In this document: positions 14,955-21,949 of the stretch, piece after piece
Layout of the letters: every line of letters begins with the position of its first letter
Numbering within the stretch: position 1 is the first letter of the stretch
Assembly: GCA_038233335.1 (NCBI GenBank)
Contig: JBBSME010000042.1
Span: forward strand, 1-22,593
From: Iamia sp038233335
Lineage (GTDB): Bacteria; Actinomycetota; Acidimicrobiia; Acidimicrobiales; Iamiaceae
Direction of reading: 5' to 3'
DNA: 22,593 bases
Position numbers and translations under genes: made by a program
The notes under the pieces: generated by a model
Told to the model about the DNA's origin: nothing
The model's database searches: none
Seen by the model: only the letters and a program-made list of their open reading frames with translations

Positions 14955-16235
14955 CTAGGCGTCCGTGGCCAGGCGGACGCCGGAGAAGGCCCAGCGCGCC
15001 GAGGGCGGGAAGAAGTTGCGGTAGGTGGTCCGGGCGTGGCCGGGAGGCGTGGCGCAGCACGATCCCCGGAGGACCATCTGCCCGCTCATGAACTTGCCGT
15101 TGTACTCGCCCACCGCGCCGGGCAGCGGGGCGAAGCCGGGGTAGCCGACGTAGGCGCTGGAGGTCCACTGCCACACCTCCCCGAACGCCTGGCGGAGCGG
15201 TCCGGCGTCGTCGGCGCGCGGCGGACGCGGGTGGGGGCCGTCCAGCTCGAAGGCCGGTTCCACCAGCCCCTGCTTGGCCACCGCCGCGGCCCACTCCTCC
15301 TCGCAGGGGAGCCGAGCCCCGGACCACCTGGCGAAGGCGTCAGCCTCGTAGTGGCTGACGTGGACGACGGGGCGACCGGGATCGAGGGGGTAGCGCCCGG
15401 CGAGGGTGTACTCGTGCCACTGTCCGTCGACCTGCTCCCAGTACAGCGGGGCCTCCCAGTCCTGGGTCTGCACCGTGGCCCACCCGTCGGACAGCCACAG
15501 CTCGCTGCGCTGGTAGCCGCTGTCGTCGATGAACGCCTGCCACTCCCCGTTGGTCACCAGGCGGTCGGCGATCCGGTGCGGGTGGAGGAGGACCTCGTGG
15601 CGCGGGCCCTCGTTGTCGAACCCGAAGCCGTGGCCGTCGTGGCCGATGGTGGCGATCCCCTCGTCGCCCTCGACCCAGCGCAGCGGTTCGGGCTCGGGCG
15701 CCGGTTCGGGCATGGCCAGGGCGTAGGGCGGGCGGAGGGGGTTGGAGCCGAGGACGTGCTTGATGTCCATCAGCAGCAGCTCCTGGTGCTGCTGCTCGTG
15801 GTGCAGCCCGAGGGTGACCAGGTCGACCACGTCGGGGGCCAGGTCGCCTTCGAGGAGGTCGACCATTGCCGCGTCGATGACCCGGCGGTACTCGGCCACA
15901 TCAGCCGTGGTGGGCCGGGTGAGCATCCCCCGGTGCGAGCGGGGATGCCGGCTGCCCACGGCCTCGTAGTAGGAGTTGAAGAGGTAGCAGTAGTGCTCGT
16001 CGTGCACCTGGTACCCGGGCTGGTGGGGTCCCAGCAGGAAGGTCTCGAAGAACCAGGTGACGTGGGCTCGGTGCCACTTGGTGGGGCTGACGTCGTCCAT
16101 GGTCTGGACGGTCTGGTCCTCGGGGCCCAGGGGCGCGGCCAGCGCCTCGGTGAGGTCGCGGACCCGGGTGTACCGCTCGGTCAGCGGGGTCTCGGACGTC
16201 GTCTGCGTCGTGGGAAGCGGGCGGTTCGGTGGCAT
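14955..16235 (-). CDS. egtB: Ergothioneine sulfoxide synthase EgtB (type II-like)
   Basis: A 426-residue non-haem iron enzyme that uses O2 to join a thiol donor to hercynine. The N-terminal DinB-like domain has iron ligands in WHRAH (H55 or H59 region) and HHEQQH (H146, H150). The FGE-sulfatase-like C-terminal domain includes RLPCEEEWAAA, FGEVWQWTSSAYVGYPGF and SCCATPPGHARTTYRNFFPP. FNSYY at 86-90 carries the paired tyrosines described for cysteine-using type II EgtB of Chloracidobacterium. The ATG has a strong GGAGGAG site. No egtA or egtC is visible nearby, which fits direct use of cysteine. Product recognition is solid; the donor is inference. Confidence 0.94.
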   Translation of the reverse strand: MPPNRPLPTTQTTSETPLTERYTRVRDLTEALAAPLGPEDQTVQTMDDVSPTKWHRAHVTWFFETFLLGPHQPGYQVHDEHYCYLFNSYYEAVGSRHPRSHRGMLTRPTTADVAEYRRVIDAAMVDLLEGDLAPDVVDLVTLGLHHEQQHQELLLMDIKHVLGSNPLRPPYALAMPEPAPEPEPLRWVEGDEGIATIGHDGHGFGFDNEGPRHEVLLHPHRIADRLVTNGEWQAFIDDSGYQRSELWLSDGWATVQTQDWEAPLYWEQVDGQWHEYTLAGRYPLDPGRPVVHVSHYEADAFARWSGARLPCEEEWAAAVAKQGLVEPAFELDGPHPRPPRADDAGPLRQAFGEVWQWTSSAYVGYPGFAPLPGAVGEYNGKFMSGQMVLRGSCCATPPGHARTTYRNFFPPSARWAFSGVRLATDA

Positions 16236-16332
16236 CAGGGTGTCTCCTCCGGCGGATCAGGCCGCGGTCGACCGGGTGGTTGAAGGCGAGAGCGAGAGGT
16301 GGAGCACCGCACCCGACCGATGCGATGGACCG

Positions 16333-16338
16333 ACGCTA
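16333..16338 (-). promoter_or_regulatory. Candidate -10 box TAGCGT for egtB-egtD
   Basis: On the minus strand, TAGCGT about 95 bases before the egtB ATG would give a normal leader containing the GGAGGAG site. No confident -35. I see nothing else in the 255-base gap between egtB and the tRNA. Confidence 0.35.
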
Positions 16339-16490
16339 CCCTTGTCACCCGCAGGCAACCCGACCATCCGCCGTCCGATTCCTGGGCGCTCCTCTGGGTC
16401 GATCAGGTCACCTCGGCCGGGGTGGGCGCCTCCTCGGCCGGTGCTCCTCATCGCGGTGGGCGTCGAATCTCTCCCGCCGTCGCGGCGTGT

Positions 16491-16567
16491 TGGAGCCCGA
16501 GGTGGGATTCGAACCCACGACCTACCGCTTACAAGGCGGTTGCTCTGGCCATCTGAGCTACACGGGC
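16491..16567 (-). tRNA. tRNA-Thr (anticodon UGU)
   Basis: A complete 77-base cloverleaf on the minus strand with encoded CCA (16491-16493). Anticodon stem ACCGC/GCGGT closes the loop CTTGTAA, giving anticodon TGT (16531-16533), which reads ACA. The T-arm is GTGGG-TTCGAAT-CCCAC and the D-arm stem GCTC/GAGC. The acceptor pairs GCCCGTG with CTCGGGC except for one U6-U67 mismatch. The discriminator base is U. Confidence 0.97.
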
Positions 16568-16599
16568 GCACGCGCCGCCCGGCCGGGGCGGCGGCGCCC

Positions 16600-16605
16600 A
16601 TGGTA
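16600..16605 (-). promoter_or_regulatory. Candidate -10 box TACCAT for tRNA-Thr
   Basis: On the minus strand TACCAT lies about 33 bases before the mature tRNA 5' end, giving a short leader that contains a GC-rich hairpin (GCCGCC...GGCGGC). Confidence 0.5.
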
Positions 16606-16611
16606 GGAGCC

Positions 16612-16635
16612 CGGGTCGGCGCAGGGGCCGACCCG
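16612..16635 (-). terminator. Hairpin terminator after the CsbD-like gene
   Basis: CGGGTCGGC and GCCGACCCG form a perfect 9-bp stem around a 6-base loop, about 20 bases past the CsbD-like stop codon. It also separates that gene from the tRNA promoter. Confidence 0.7.
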
Positions 16636-16655
16636 AACCCCCGACAGAGCCAGTG

Positions 16656-16892
16656 CTACTCGTTGGCGCGCTGCTGAGCCTCGTGGGCCTCGGCCTCGGC
16701 GCGGGCCTTGTCGGCGGCGGCCTCCTTCTCGGCGACCTCCCGCTGGGCCTCGGCCTTCTCCTGCTGGGCCTCGCCCTCGTTCTTGAGGTCGTCGCGCCCG
16801 GTGAGCGAGCCAGCCGCCTCCTTGAGCTTGCCCTTGGCGTCCTCGACGACGCCCTTGGCGCCGGCCTCGGGTCCGGTGTCCTTGTCAGCCAT
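16656..16892 (-). CDS. CsbD-like stress protein with charged coiled-coil tail
   Basis: A 78-residue hydrophilic protein without cysteine or hydrophobic segments. Residues ~10-42 match the CsbD pattern (AKGVVEDAKGKLKEAAGSLTG, then DDLKNEGEAQ). The remaining half is an Ala/Glu/Lys/Gln coiled coil. CsbD-family proteins are small, abundant stress-induced proteins (sigma-B dependent in Bacillus) of unclear mechanism. ATG 16892 is preceded by GAAGGGA at ribosome-site distance; the frame stays open upstream, but that part lacks family resemblance. The gene is divergent from the DUF3263 gene. Confidence 0.85.
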   Translation of the reverse strand: MADKDTGPEAGAKGVVEDAKGKLKEAAGSLTGRDDLKNEGEAQQEKAEAQREVAEKEAAADKARAEAEAHEAQQRANE

Positions 16893-17038
16893 GTGGCCAT
16901 CCCTTCGTACGGCGGTGCCCGATGGGCGCCGCGGCGGACCCGAGCCCTGCCCCCGGAGGCGGGGCCGGAAACGGCGACATCGGTCACCTGGAGGTCTGGC
17001 CGCGAACGGTGTGTCGGGGTTGAGCCAGGGTGGGTGCC

Positions 17039-17044
17039 TAGGCT
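17039..17044 (+). promoter_or_regulatory. Candidate -10 box TAGGCT for the DUF3263/VirR-like operon
   Basis: TAGGCT lies eight bases before the GTG at 17053. No Shine-Dalgarno precedes that start. Confidence 0.5.
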
Positions 17045-17052
17045 GTGGCGCT

Positions 17053-17328
17053 GTGACTGACGTGGACACCTCGTTGACCGACCGTGACCGGGCCATCCTC
17101 GACTTCGAGCGCTCCTGGTGGACCCAGGGGGGCGTGAAGGAGAGGGCGATCCTCGAGCGCTTCTCTCTGTCGACGTCGCGGTACTACGCGCTGCTGGCCG
17201 AGATCATGGAGATGCCCGCGGCCATGGACCACGACCCGCTCCTCGTCCGTCGCCTGCACCGCCTGCGCGACGCCCGTCGCCGCTCGCGGGCCGCCACGTC
17301 CGACGAGACCGGGACGGGGCACTCGTGA
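17053..17328 (+). CDS. DUF3263 family protein
   Basis: A 91-residue basic protein matching DUF3263: LTDRDRAILDFERSWWTQGG, then KERAILERFSLSTSRYYALLAEIMEMP and an Arg-rich end (RRLHRLRDARRRSR). The FSLSTSRYYALL segment looks like a helix-turn-helix, so DNA binding is plausible but unproven. M. tuberculosis Rv0430 belongs to this family. The stop overlaps the next GTG by four bases (GTGA), so the pair is translationally coupled. The start at 17053 is the only GTG that fits the box and keeps the family start. Confidence 0.9.
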   Translation: MTDVDTSLTDRDRAILDFERSWWTQGGVKERAILERFSLSTSRYYALLAEIMEMPAAMDHDPLLVRRLHRLRDARRRSRAATSDETGTGHS

Positions 17329-17879
17329 CGCCCAGCGCGGGGCGCGACGACGCCACCATCCGAGGAGGGGTCGTCCTGGTCGTGGCCATCGTCATCGGGC
17401 TGGCCCTCCTGGCGCGCAGCGGCGGCGACGGCCCTGACGCCAGCGCGGCCACGACCGAGGTCGCGACCTCGTCGACCGAGGTCGAAGGGTCGACCTCGTC
17501 CACCGACACCGTCCCTGGCCCCATCAACTCGTCGTCGACCACCGCGCCGAGCTCGGTCCCGGCTGACACCCGCCCGCCCGACACGGTGACGGTCATCGTC
17601 CTCAACGGCACCGCCGCCAACGTCGAGGGCATCGCCGGCGACAACGACGCCAAGGTCGCCGCCGCCGGCTACCAGACCCTCGACGCCACCGGCGCAGACA
17701 TCGACCTCACCACCACCACGGTCTACGCCGACGCCGAGTTCCAGACCGACGCCGAAGCGATCAAGGGGGTCCTGGGCATCCCCAACGCCGTCGTCGAGGA
17801 GAAGCCAGCCGAGTCCCCGGGTCCGAACAGCGAGCTGGCCGACGTGGTCGTGGTCATCGGCGACGACGCCGCCGGGTGA
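17325..17879 (+). CDS. Membrane-anchored LytR_C-domain protein (VirR/Rv0431-like)
   Basis: A 184-residue protein. Residues ~14-31 form one transmembrane helix (GGVVLVVAIVIGLALLA). A Ser/Thr-rich linker (about 35-85) leads to a LytR C-terminal domain (TVTVIVLNGTAANVEGIAGD to DVVVVIGDDAAG) that should lie outside the membrane. It lacks the LytR-CpsA-Psr catalytic domain. Its overlap with a DUF3263 gene matches Rv0430-Rv0431 of M. tuberculosis, where Rv0431 (VirR) affects envelope integrity and vesicle release. A similar envelope role is inferred from domain and gene order. Confidence 0.88.
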   Translation: MTPSAGRDDATIRGGVVLVVAIVIGLALLARSGGDGPDASAATTEVATSSTEVEGSTSSTDTVPGPINSSSTTAPSSVPADTRPPDTVTVIVLNGTAANVEGIAGDNDAKVAAAGYQTLDATGADIDLTTTTVYADAEFQTDAEAIKGVLGIPNAVVEEKPAESPGPNSELADVVVVIGDDAAG

Positions 17880-17967
17880 CCTGCACCACCCCCACGTACC
17901 TGCGGCTGTTGTCAGCGGTCTTGCTCGGCAGGTGCCGCCGGTTCGTGGGAGGACGGGTCGAGCGGGG

Positions 17968-19335
17968 TCAGGCGTGGGCCAGCTGGTCGGCCAACCAGCG
18001 GGCCGGGGTGCGCTCGGCGACGGTCTGTCGGAGGCCGGCGGCGCGCGTCGCCCTCTCCTCCGCGGGCATCGACAGGGCCCGGTGGAGGGACTCGGCCCCG
18101 GCCACCACGTCGTAGGCGTCGATCGCGACCACGTCGGAGGACAGCTCGTCCCACGCGCCGGCTCCCTCGCTCAGCAACAGAGCTGCGTTGCGCTCGTTGA
18201 GCAGGACGCTCTCCTTGGCCACCAGGTTGAGCCCGTCGCGGATCGGGTTGACCACCACCGCATCGGCCCGACGGAGGGCGGCGACCGAGCGCGGGTAGTC
18301 GTCATCGGGCTCGTAGACGATCGGCGTCCAGTCCGGGGTGGCCCAGCGCTCGTTGACCGACGCGATCGTGCGGTCGACGTCTTCCCGGTAGCGGCGGTAG
18401 GCCTCCACGTCCTCGCGAGAGGGGTACACGAAGGCCCCGAACACCACCCGGCCCCTCCACTCGGGTCGGGTGGCCAGGAGCTGGTCGTAGGCCAGGAAGC
18501 CCCGGAGGATGTTCTTCGACAGCTCGATGCGGTCGACGCGCACGAGGAAGGCCCGGTCACCGACGAGGGCGTCCAGTCGGGTCCAGGCCTCTTCGCAGGC
18601 CGTCCCGCCCGCGGTGGAGGCCAGGTCGTCGGGGTCGGGTCCGAGGGGGGCCACGAAGGTCGCCAGGTCCTGGCCGACGGCCCGCGCGCAGCCCCGGGCC
18701 GCCCCGGCCCACCGCTCGGAGTGGAACCCGCAGGCGCGGTGGGCAGCGAGGCCCCCCATCATCTCGGCGCGGACGGGCTCGGGCAGAGCGGCCAGCTCGG
18801 CCGGGCGGGCGAACGGGGTGTGGCTGAAGTGCACGCAGTCCAGGTCCGGGCGGCGGTCGGCCAGCGCCGCCGCCACCAGCATCAGGTGGTAGTCCTGCAC
18901 CAGCACCACCGCCCCCTGGGGGGCGAGCTCGGCGACGGCGTCGGCGAAGGCGTGGTTCACCCGGCGGTAGGCGTCCCAGGCCGCGAACCAGTCGGCGTCG
19001 AAGGTCGGGTCGCGGTAGCGGTCGAGCATGCCGTGGTGGGCGAACCACAGCGTCTGGTTGCTGACCACGTCGTAGGAACGACGGAGGTCGTCGGGGTCCA
19101 CGGCGACGGTGCGGACCCGGAGACCGTCGGCCTCCACCACGCCGGAGGAGGCCGCCTCTCGATCCGCGTCCGACAGCGCGGCGGCCACCCAGGTGGCATC
19201 GGTCCCGGCCACGAGGGGAGCCAGGCCGGAGACCAGCCCGCCTGCGCCGCGCCGACCCTCCAGGGTGCCATCGGGGCGGCGGCGGAAGGAGATGGGCCCG
19301 CGATTGGAGACGATGACGGTGGGGCGTTCGCTCAT
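17968..19335 (-). CDS. Trehalose-6-phosphate synthase-like glycosyltransferase (GT20)
   Basis: A 455-residue GT20 enzyme; OtsA makes trehalose 6-phosphate from a nucleotide glucose and glucose 6-phosphate. Seen: NRGPISF (11-17), the glycine loop AGGLVSGL, VQDYHLML (146-153), R269 and K274, and NPIRDGLNLVAKE with E375, so donor-binding residues are kept. Two classic motifs diverge: FSHTPF replaces HIPFP, and DRIELSKN replaces DRLDYSKG. No otsB is adjacent. Relatives with other acceptors (glucosylglycerol-phosphate synthase, VldE) share the fold, so the acceptor is uncertain. The ATG at 19335 follows AGGACAGGACC. It is divergent from glycerate kinase. Confidence 0.85.
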   Translation of the reverse strand: MSERPTVIVSNRGPISFRRRPDGTLEGRRGAGGLVSGLAPLVAGTDATWVAAALSDADREAASSGVVEADGLRVRTVAVDPDDLRRSYDVVSNQTLWFAHHGMLDRYRDPTFDADWFAAWDAYRRVNHAFADAVAELAPQGAVVLVQDYHLMLVAAALADRRPDLDCVHFSHTPFARPAELAALPEPVRAEMMGGLAAHRACGFHSERWAGAARGCARAVGQDLATFVAPLGPDPDDLASTAGGTACEEAWTRLDALVGDRAFLVRVDRIELSKNILRGFLAYDQLLATRPEWRGRVVFGAFVYPSREDVEAYRRYREDVDRTIASVNERWATPDWTPIVYEPDDDYPRSVAALRRADAVVVNPIRDGLNLVAKESVLLNERNAALLLSEGAGAWDELSSDVVAIDAYDVVAGAESLHRALSMPAEERATRAAGLRQTVAERTPARWLADQLAHA

Positions 19336-19417
19336 CGGTGGTCCGGTCCTGTCCTCGTGCGGGGAGAGATGGGCGCCTGCGTCGGGCCCCGTGGGTCGCG
19401 CGTCGGTCGCCGGTCGG

Positions 19418-19423
19418 ACGGTA
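19418..19423 (-). promoter_or_regulatory. Candidate -10 box TACCGT for the OtsA-like gene
   Basis: On the minus strand TACCGT lies about 85 bases before the ATG, leaving a leader with an AGGA-type ribosome site. Confidence 0.35.
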
Positions 19424-19447
19424 GCGCCGGTCCGCGAGGATGGACCG

Positions 19448-20440
19448 ATGCGCGTGGTGGCCGCCCCCGACAAGTTCCGTGGCACCGCCAGCGCGGCGGC
19501 GGTGGCGGCCGCCGTCGGGCGGGCCGCGGCCACGGTCGGGTGGGAGTGCGACGAGGTGCCGTTGGCCGACGGGGGCGAGGGGACCCTCGACGTCCTCGGC
19601 GGCCCCAACCGCACGACCCTGGCCACCGGGCCCCTCGGAGATCCGGTGGAGGCGGGATGGCGGCTGCAGCGAGGCACCGCCGTGATCGAGTCCGCTCGGG
19701 CCTCGGGCCTGGACCTCGTGGGGGGAGCCGACAGCAACGACGCCGTGTCGGCGTCCACCTACGGCACCGGCGAGCTCATCGGTGCCGCGGTGGACCTCGG
19801 AGCTCGGCGGGTGATCGTGGCCGTGGGCGGATCGGCCACCACCGACGGGGGGTGGGGTGCCCTTCGGGCCCTGCACCCGGTGCAACGCCTGCGGGGCATC
19901 GATCTGGTGGTCGCCTCGGACGTGCGCACCCCGTTCACCGAGGCGGCTGCGGTCTTCGGGCCCCAGAAGGGCGCCACCCCGGCCCAGGTCGAGCTGCTGC
20001 GACGTCGCCTGGAGCGCCTGGCCCAGATCTACGAGGAGGACCACGGCGTCGACGTGACCACGCTGGAGGGCGCCGGGGCCTCGGGCGGGCTGGCCGGGGG
20101 ACTGGCCGCGGTGGGCGCCTCGATCGTGTCGGGTTTCGACCTGGTGGCCGACGAGGTCGCCCTCGACGAGCGCATGGAGGGCGCCGACTTGATCGTGACC
20201 GGCGAGGGGTTCCTCGACGAGCAGTCCTTCGACGGGAAGGTCGTCGGTGGGGTGGTGGAGCTGGCGGCGGCCCTCGACGTTCCGGTCCTGGTCGTGGCCG
20301 GCCAGGTGTTCGACGGCGCCGAGGCCCGGGTCGACGCCGAGGCGCTGGTCGCCCACGTCGGGGAGGACGCGGCCCGGAGGGACGCGGTGGCGGCGGTCGA
20401 GCAGGTCGTGGCCGGCCGACTGGCCGCCCTCTCCGGCTGA
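19448..20440 (+). CDS. Glycerate 2-kinase (GlxK/GarK family)
   Basis: A 330-residue kinase converting glycerate to 2-phosphoglycerate. Family signatures: APDKFRGTASAAAVA (residues 5-19), PLADGGEGTLD, STYGTGELIGAA, AVGGSATTDGGWGAL, FGPQKGATPAQVELL and GAGASGGLAGGLAA, then VTGEGFLDEQSFDGKVVGGV. It is shorter than the usual ~375 residues; the loss is mainly in the first third. ATG 19448 has GAGGA seven bases upstream, a normal leader unlike many neighbours. No glyoxylate-pathway genes are nearby. It is transcribed away from the OtsA-like gene and about 70 bases before the AI-2E gene, which has its own box. Confidence 0.93.
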   Translation: MRVVAAPDKFRGTASAAAVAAAVGRAAATVGWECDEVPLADGGEGTLDVLGGPNRTTLATGPLGDPVEAGWRLQRGTAVIESARASGLDLVGGADSNDAVSASTYGTGELIGAAVDLGARRVIVAVGGSATTDGGWGALRALHPVQRLRGIDLVVASDVRTPFTEAAAVFGPQKGATPAQVELLRRRLERLAQIYEEDHGVDVTTLEGAGASGGLAGGLAAVGASIVSGFDLVADEVALDERMEGADLIVTGEGFLDEQSFDGKVVGGVVELAAALDVPVLVVAGQVFDGAEARVDAEALVAHVGEDAARRDAVAAVEQVVAGRLAALSG

Positions 20441-20494
20441 GGGCGAGGGCGCGGGGGCGGGGTCGACGGGACGGGGTCGCAAGGTCGGGACCGG

Positions 20495-20500
20495 TACCAT
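20495..20500 (+). promoter_or_regulatory. -10 box TACCAT, leaderless start of the AI-2E family gene
   Basis: TACCAT, six bases, then ATG 20507. The hexamer is identical to that of the crp-like gene. Confidence 0.6.
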
Positions 20501-20506
20501 CGAACC

Positions 20507-21796
20507 ATGGAGGAGCGCCTGGCCCGCATCGGTCGCACGGCGTGGTGGTTGGCGGGCATCGCCGTGGTCGTGGCCCTGATCGGCGTGGTCGGCTGGATCT
20601 TCCGGGTGATCTTCCCCCCCTTGGTCCTGGCCGGTGCCCTGGTGTTCCTGTTGAACCCCCTCGTCAGCCTCCTGGAACGCCGCAACATCCATCGCCTGCT
20701 GGGCACCTTCGTCGCCTTCTTCGGCGTGGCCCTGCTCTTCGGCCTGCTGGGCTTGATCCTCTACCCGCTGATCTCCGGCCAGGCCAGTGAGGTGTCCGAC
20801 CGCCTCCCCGAGCTCCGCCAGGACGCGGAGGACTGGGTCAACGACGTCTCGGCCCGGTCGGAGGAGGACAACTGGCCGGTCACGATCCCCTCCGTCACCG
20901 ACCTGGAGAACCAGTCGCCCTCCGGTGAGGAGCAGGACGTGGGCGAACAGGTCGCCACCCTGCGGGAGGTCCTGGTCCGGGCATTCGACATCGGGATCAT
21001 CTTCCTGCTCGGACCGATCCTGGCCTTCTACCTCCTCGTCGACCTCCCCGACGTGCGCCGTCGGGTGGAGGAGCTCATCCCCGCTCGCAACACCCGCGAG
21101 GTCATGTTCCTCGGCCACCGCCTGCACCAGGCCATCGGCGGCTTCTTCCGTGGCCAGCTGGCGGTCGCCTTCATCGTGGGGGTCATGGCCTCGATCGGCC
21201 TCTGGATCATCGGGCTGCCCCTGTGGCTGGTGGTGGGCATGATCGCGGGTCTGTTCAACATGATCCCGTTGATCGGCCCGTGGGTAGGGGCCATCCCCGG
21301 CATCGCGGTGGCCCTGGCCACCCGCGACATCAAGACCGCGATCCTGGTCGCCGTGGTCATGGTGGTCGTCCAGCAGATCGACAACCACCTCATCACCCCG
21401 ACCGTGATGCGGCGGGCCGTCCAGCTCCACCCCGCGGCGGTGATGATGGCCCTCCTGGCCTGGGGGACGGTCGGGGGCTTCTTCGGCCTGCTCCTGGCCG
21501 TGCCGCTCACCGCCTCGGTGAAGATCATCGGCGGCCACCTGTGGCGGAAGTGGGTGGTGGGCGTCACCGTGCCCGGGCTCGACGAGCCCTACCCGGACAG
21601 ACCCGGGCGCTCCCACGAGGATGCGCCCGACGCCGAGGTCGACGCCCTCGCGGCCGAAGAGGTCCCTCACCCGCTCGGGACGACCGACGACGCGGGGGTC
21701 GACGAGCCCGTCCCGTCCGGGGTGGCGCGGGGCGGGGCCGAACCCCCGGTGCCGCCGCCGAACCCCACCGCCCGCCCGGGGCCGGCACCGGTCTGA
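20507..21796 (+). CDS. AI-2E family transporter-like membrane protein
   Basis: A 429-residue polytopic membrane protein. Two N-terminal helices (about 12-32 and 34-55), then one near 66-90, enclose a soluble region (about 91-160) before the conserved C-terminal membrane block. That block contains RGQLAVAFIVGVMASIGLWIIG, NMIPLIGPWVGAIPG, QQIDNHLITPTVM and WGTVGGFFGLLLAVPL, the hallmarks of the AI-2E (PerM/YdiK) family. Residues after ~355 form an acidic, proline-rich cytosolic tail. Members have been linked to export of AI-2 or other solutes and to Na+/H+ exchange; the actual substrate here is unknown. A hairpin follows the stop codon. Confidence 0.92.
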   Translation: MEERLARIGRTAWWLAGIAVVVALIGVVGWIFRVIFPPLVLAGALVFLLNPLVSLLERRNIHRLLGTFVAFFGVALLFGLLGLILYPLISGQASEVSDRLPELRQDAEDWVNDVSARSEEDNWPVTIPSVTDLENQSPSGEEQDVGEQVATLREVLVRAFDIGIIFLLGPILAFYLLVDLPDVRRRVEELIPARNTREVMFLGHRLHQAIGGFFRGQLAVAFIVGVMASIGLWIIGLPLWLVVGMIAGLFNMIPLIGPWVGAIPGIAVALATRDIKTAILVAVVMVVVQQIDNHLITPTVMRRAVQLHPAAVMMALLAWGTVGGFFGLLLAVPLTASVKIIGGHLWRKWVVGVTVPGLDEPYPDRPGRSHEDAPDAEVDALAAEEVPHPLGTTDDAGVDEPVPSGVARGGAEPPVPPPNPTARPGPAPV

Positions 21797-21805
21797 TCCG
21801 CACCC

Positions 21806-21828
21806 GGGCCTGGCCACGGCCGGGGCCC
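21806..21828 (+). terminator. GC-rich hairpin after the AI-2E family gene
   Basis: GGGCC-T-GGC...GCC-G-GGGCCC can fold into a stem with a wobble pair and one bulge about ten bases after the stop codon. Confidence 0.5.
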
Positions 21829-21847
21829 AGCCACCGTCGGCGGGCAG

Positions 21848-21863
21848 ACCCGACCGGTCGGGT
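21848..21863. promoter_or_regulatory. 16-base perfect palindrome, candidate operator
   Basis: ACCCGACCGGTCGGGT is its own reverse complement. It covers the expected -35 position of the TACGCT box at 21875-21880, upstream of the sulfur-carrier gene. Confidence 0.35.
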
Positions 21864-21874
21864 GGGCGCGACGC

Positions 21875-21880
21875 TACGCT
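21875..21880 (+). promoter_or_regulatory. Candidate -10 box TACGCT for the sulfur-carrier gene
   Basis: A TANNNT hexamer about 70 bases before the ATG at 21950. The leader holds AGGAG at 21933-21937, 12 bases from the ATG, which is rather far for a ribosome site. Confidence 0.35.
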
Positions 21881-21949
21881 CCTCTCCGCATCCGCCTTTC
21901 GGAGCCCGCCGCGCCCGCGGCCCACACCTACCAGGAGCAGCCCTCACCG

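Noticed and set aside
16257..16601. Frame containing SSDGQSNRLVSGRSWVRIPP
   Set aside because: This is translation of a tRNA gene, a well-known spurious protein in databases; it covers tRNA-Thr(UGU).
17891..17949. Nested inverted repeats CCCACG/CGTGGG and ACCTGC/GCAGGT between convergent genes
   Set aside because: Arms are only 6 bases with a loop near 24 bases; too weak to call a terminator with confidence.
17932..20790. 952-residue open frame on the plus strand
   Set aside because: Antisense to the OtsA-like gene and out of frame with glycerate kinase; no conserved motif.
18557..21925. 1122-residue open frame on the minus strand
   Set aside because: Shadow of the OtsA-like, glycerate kinase and AI-2E genes; repetitive composition and no family match.
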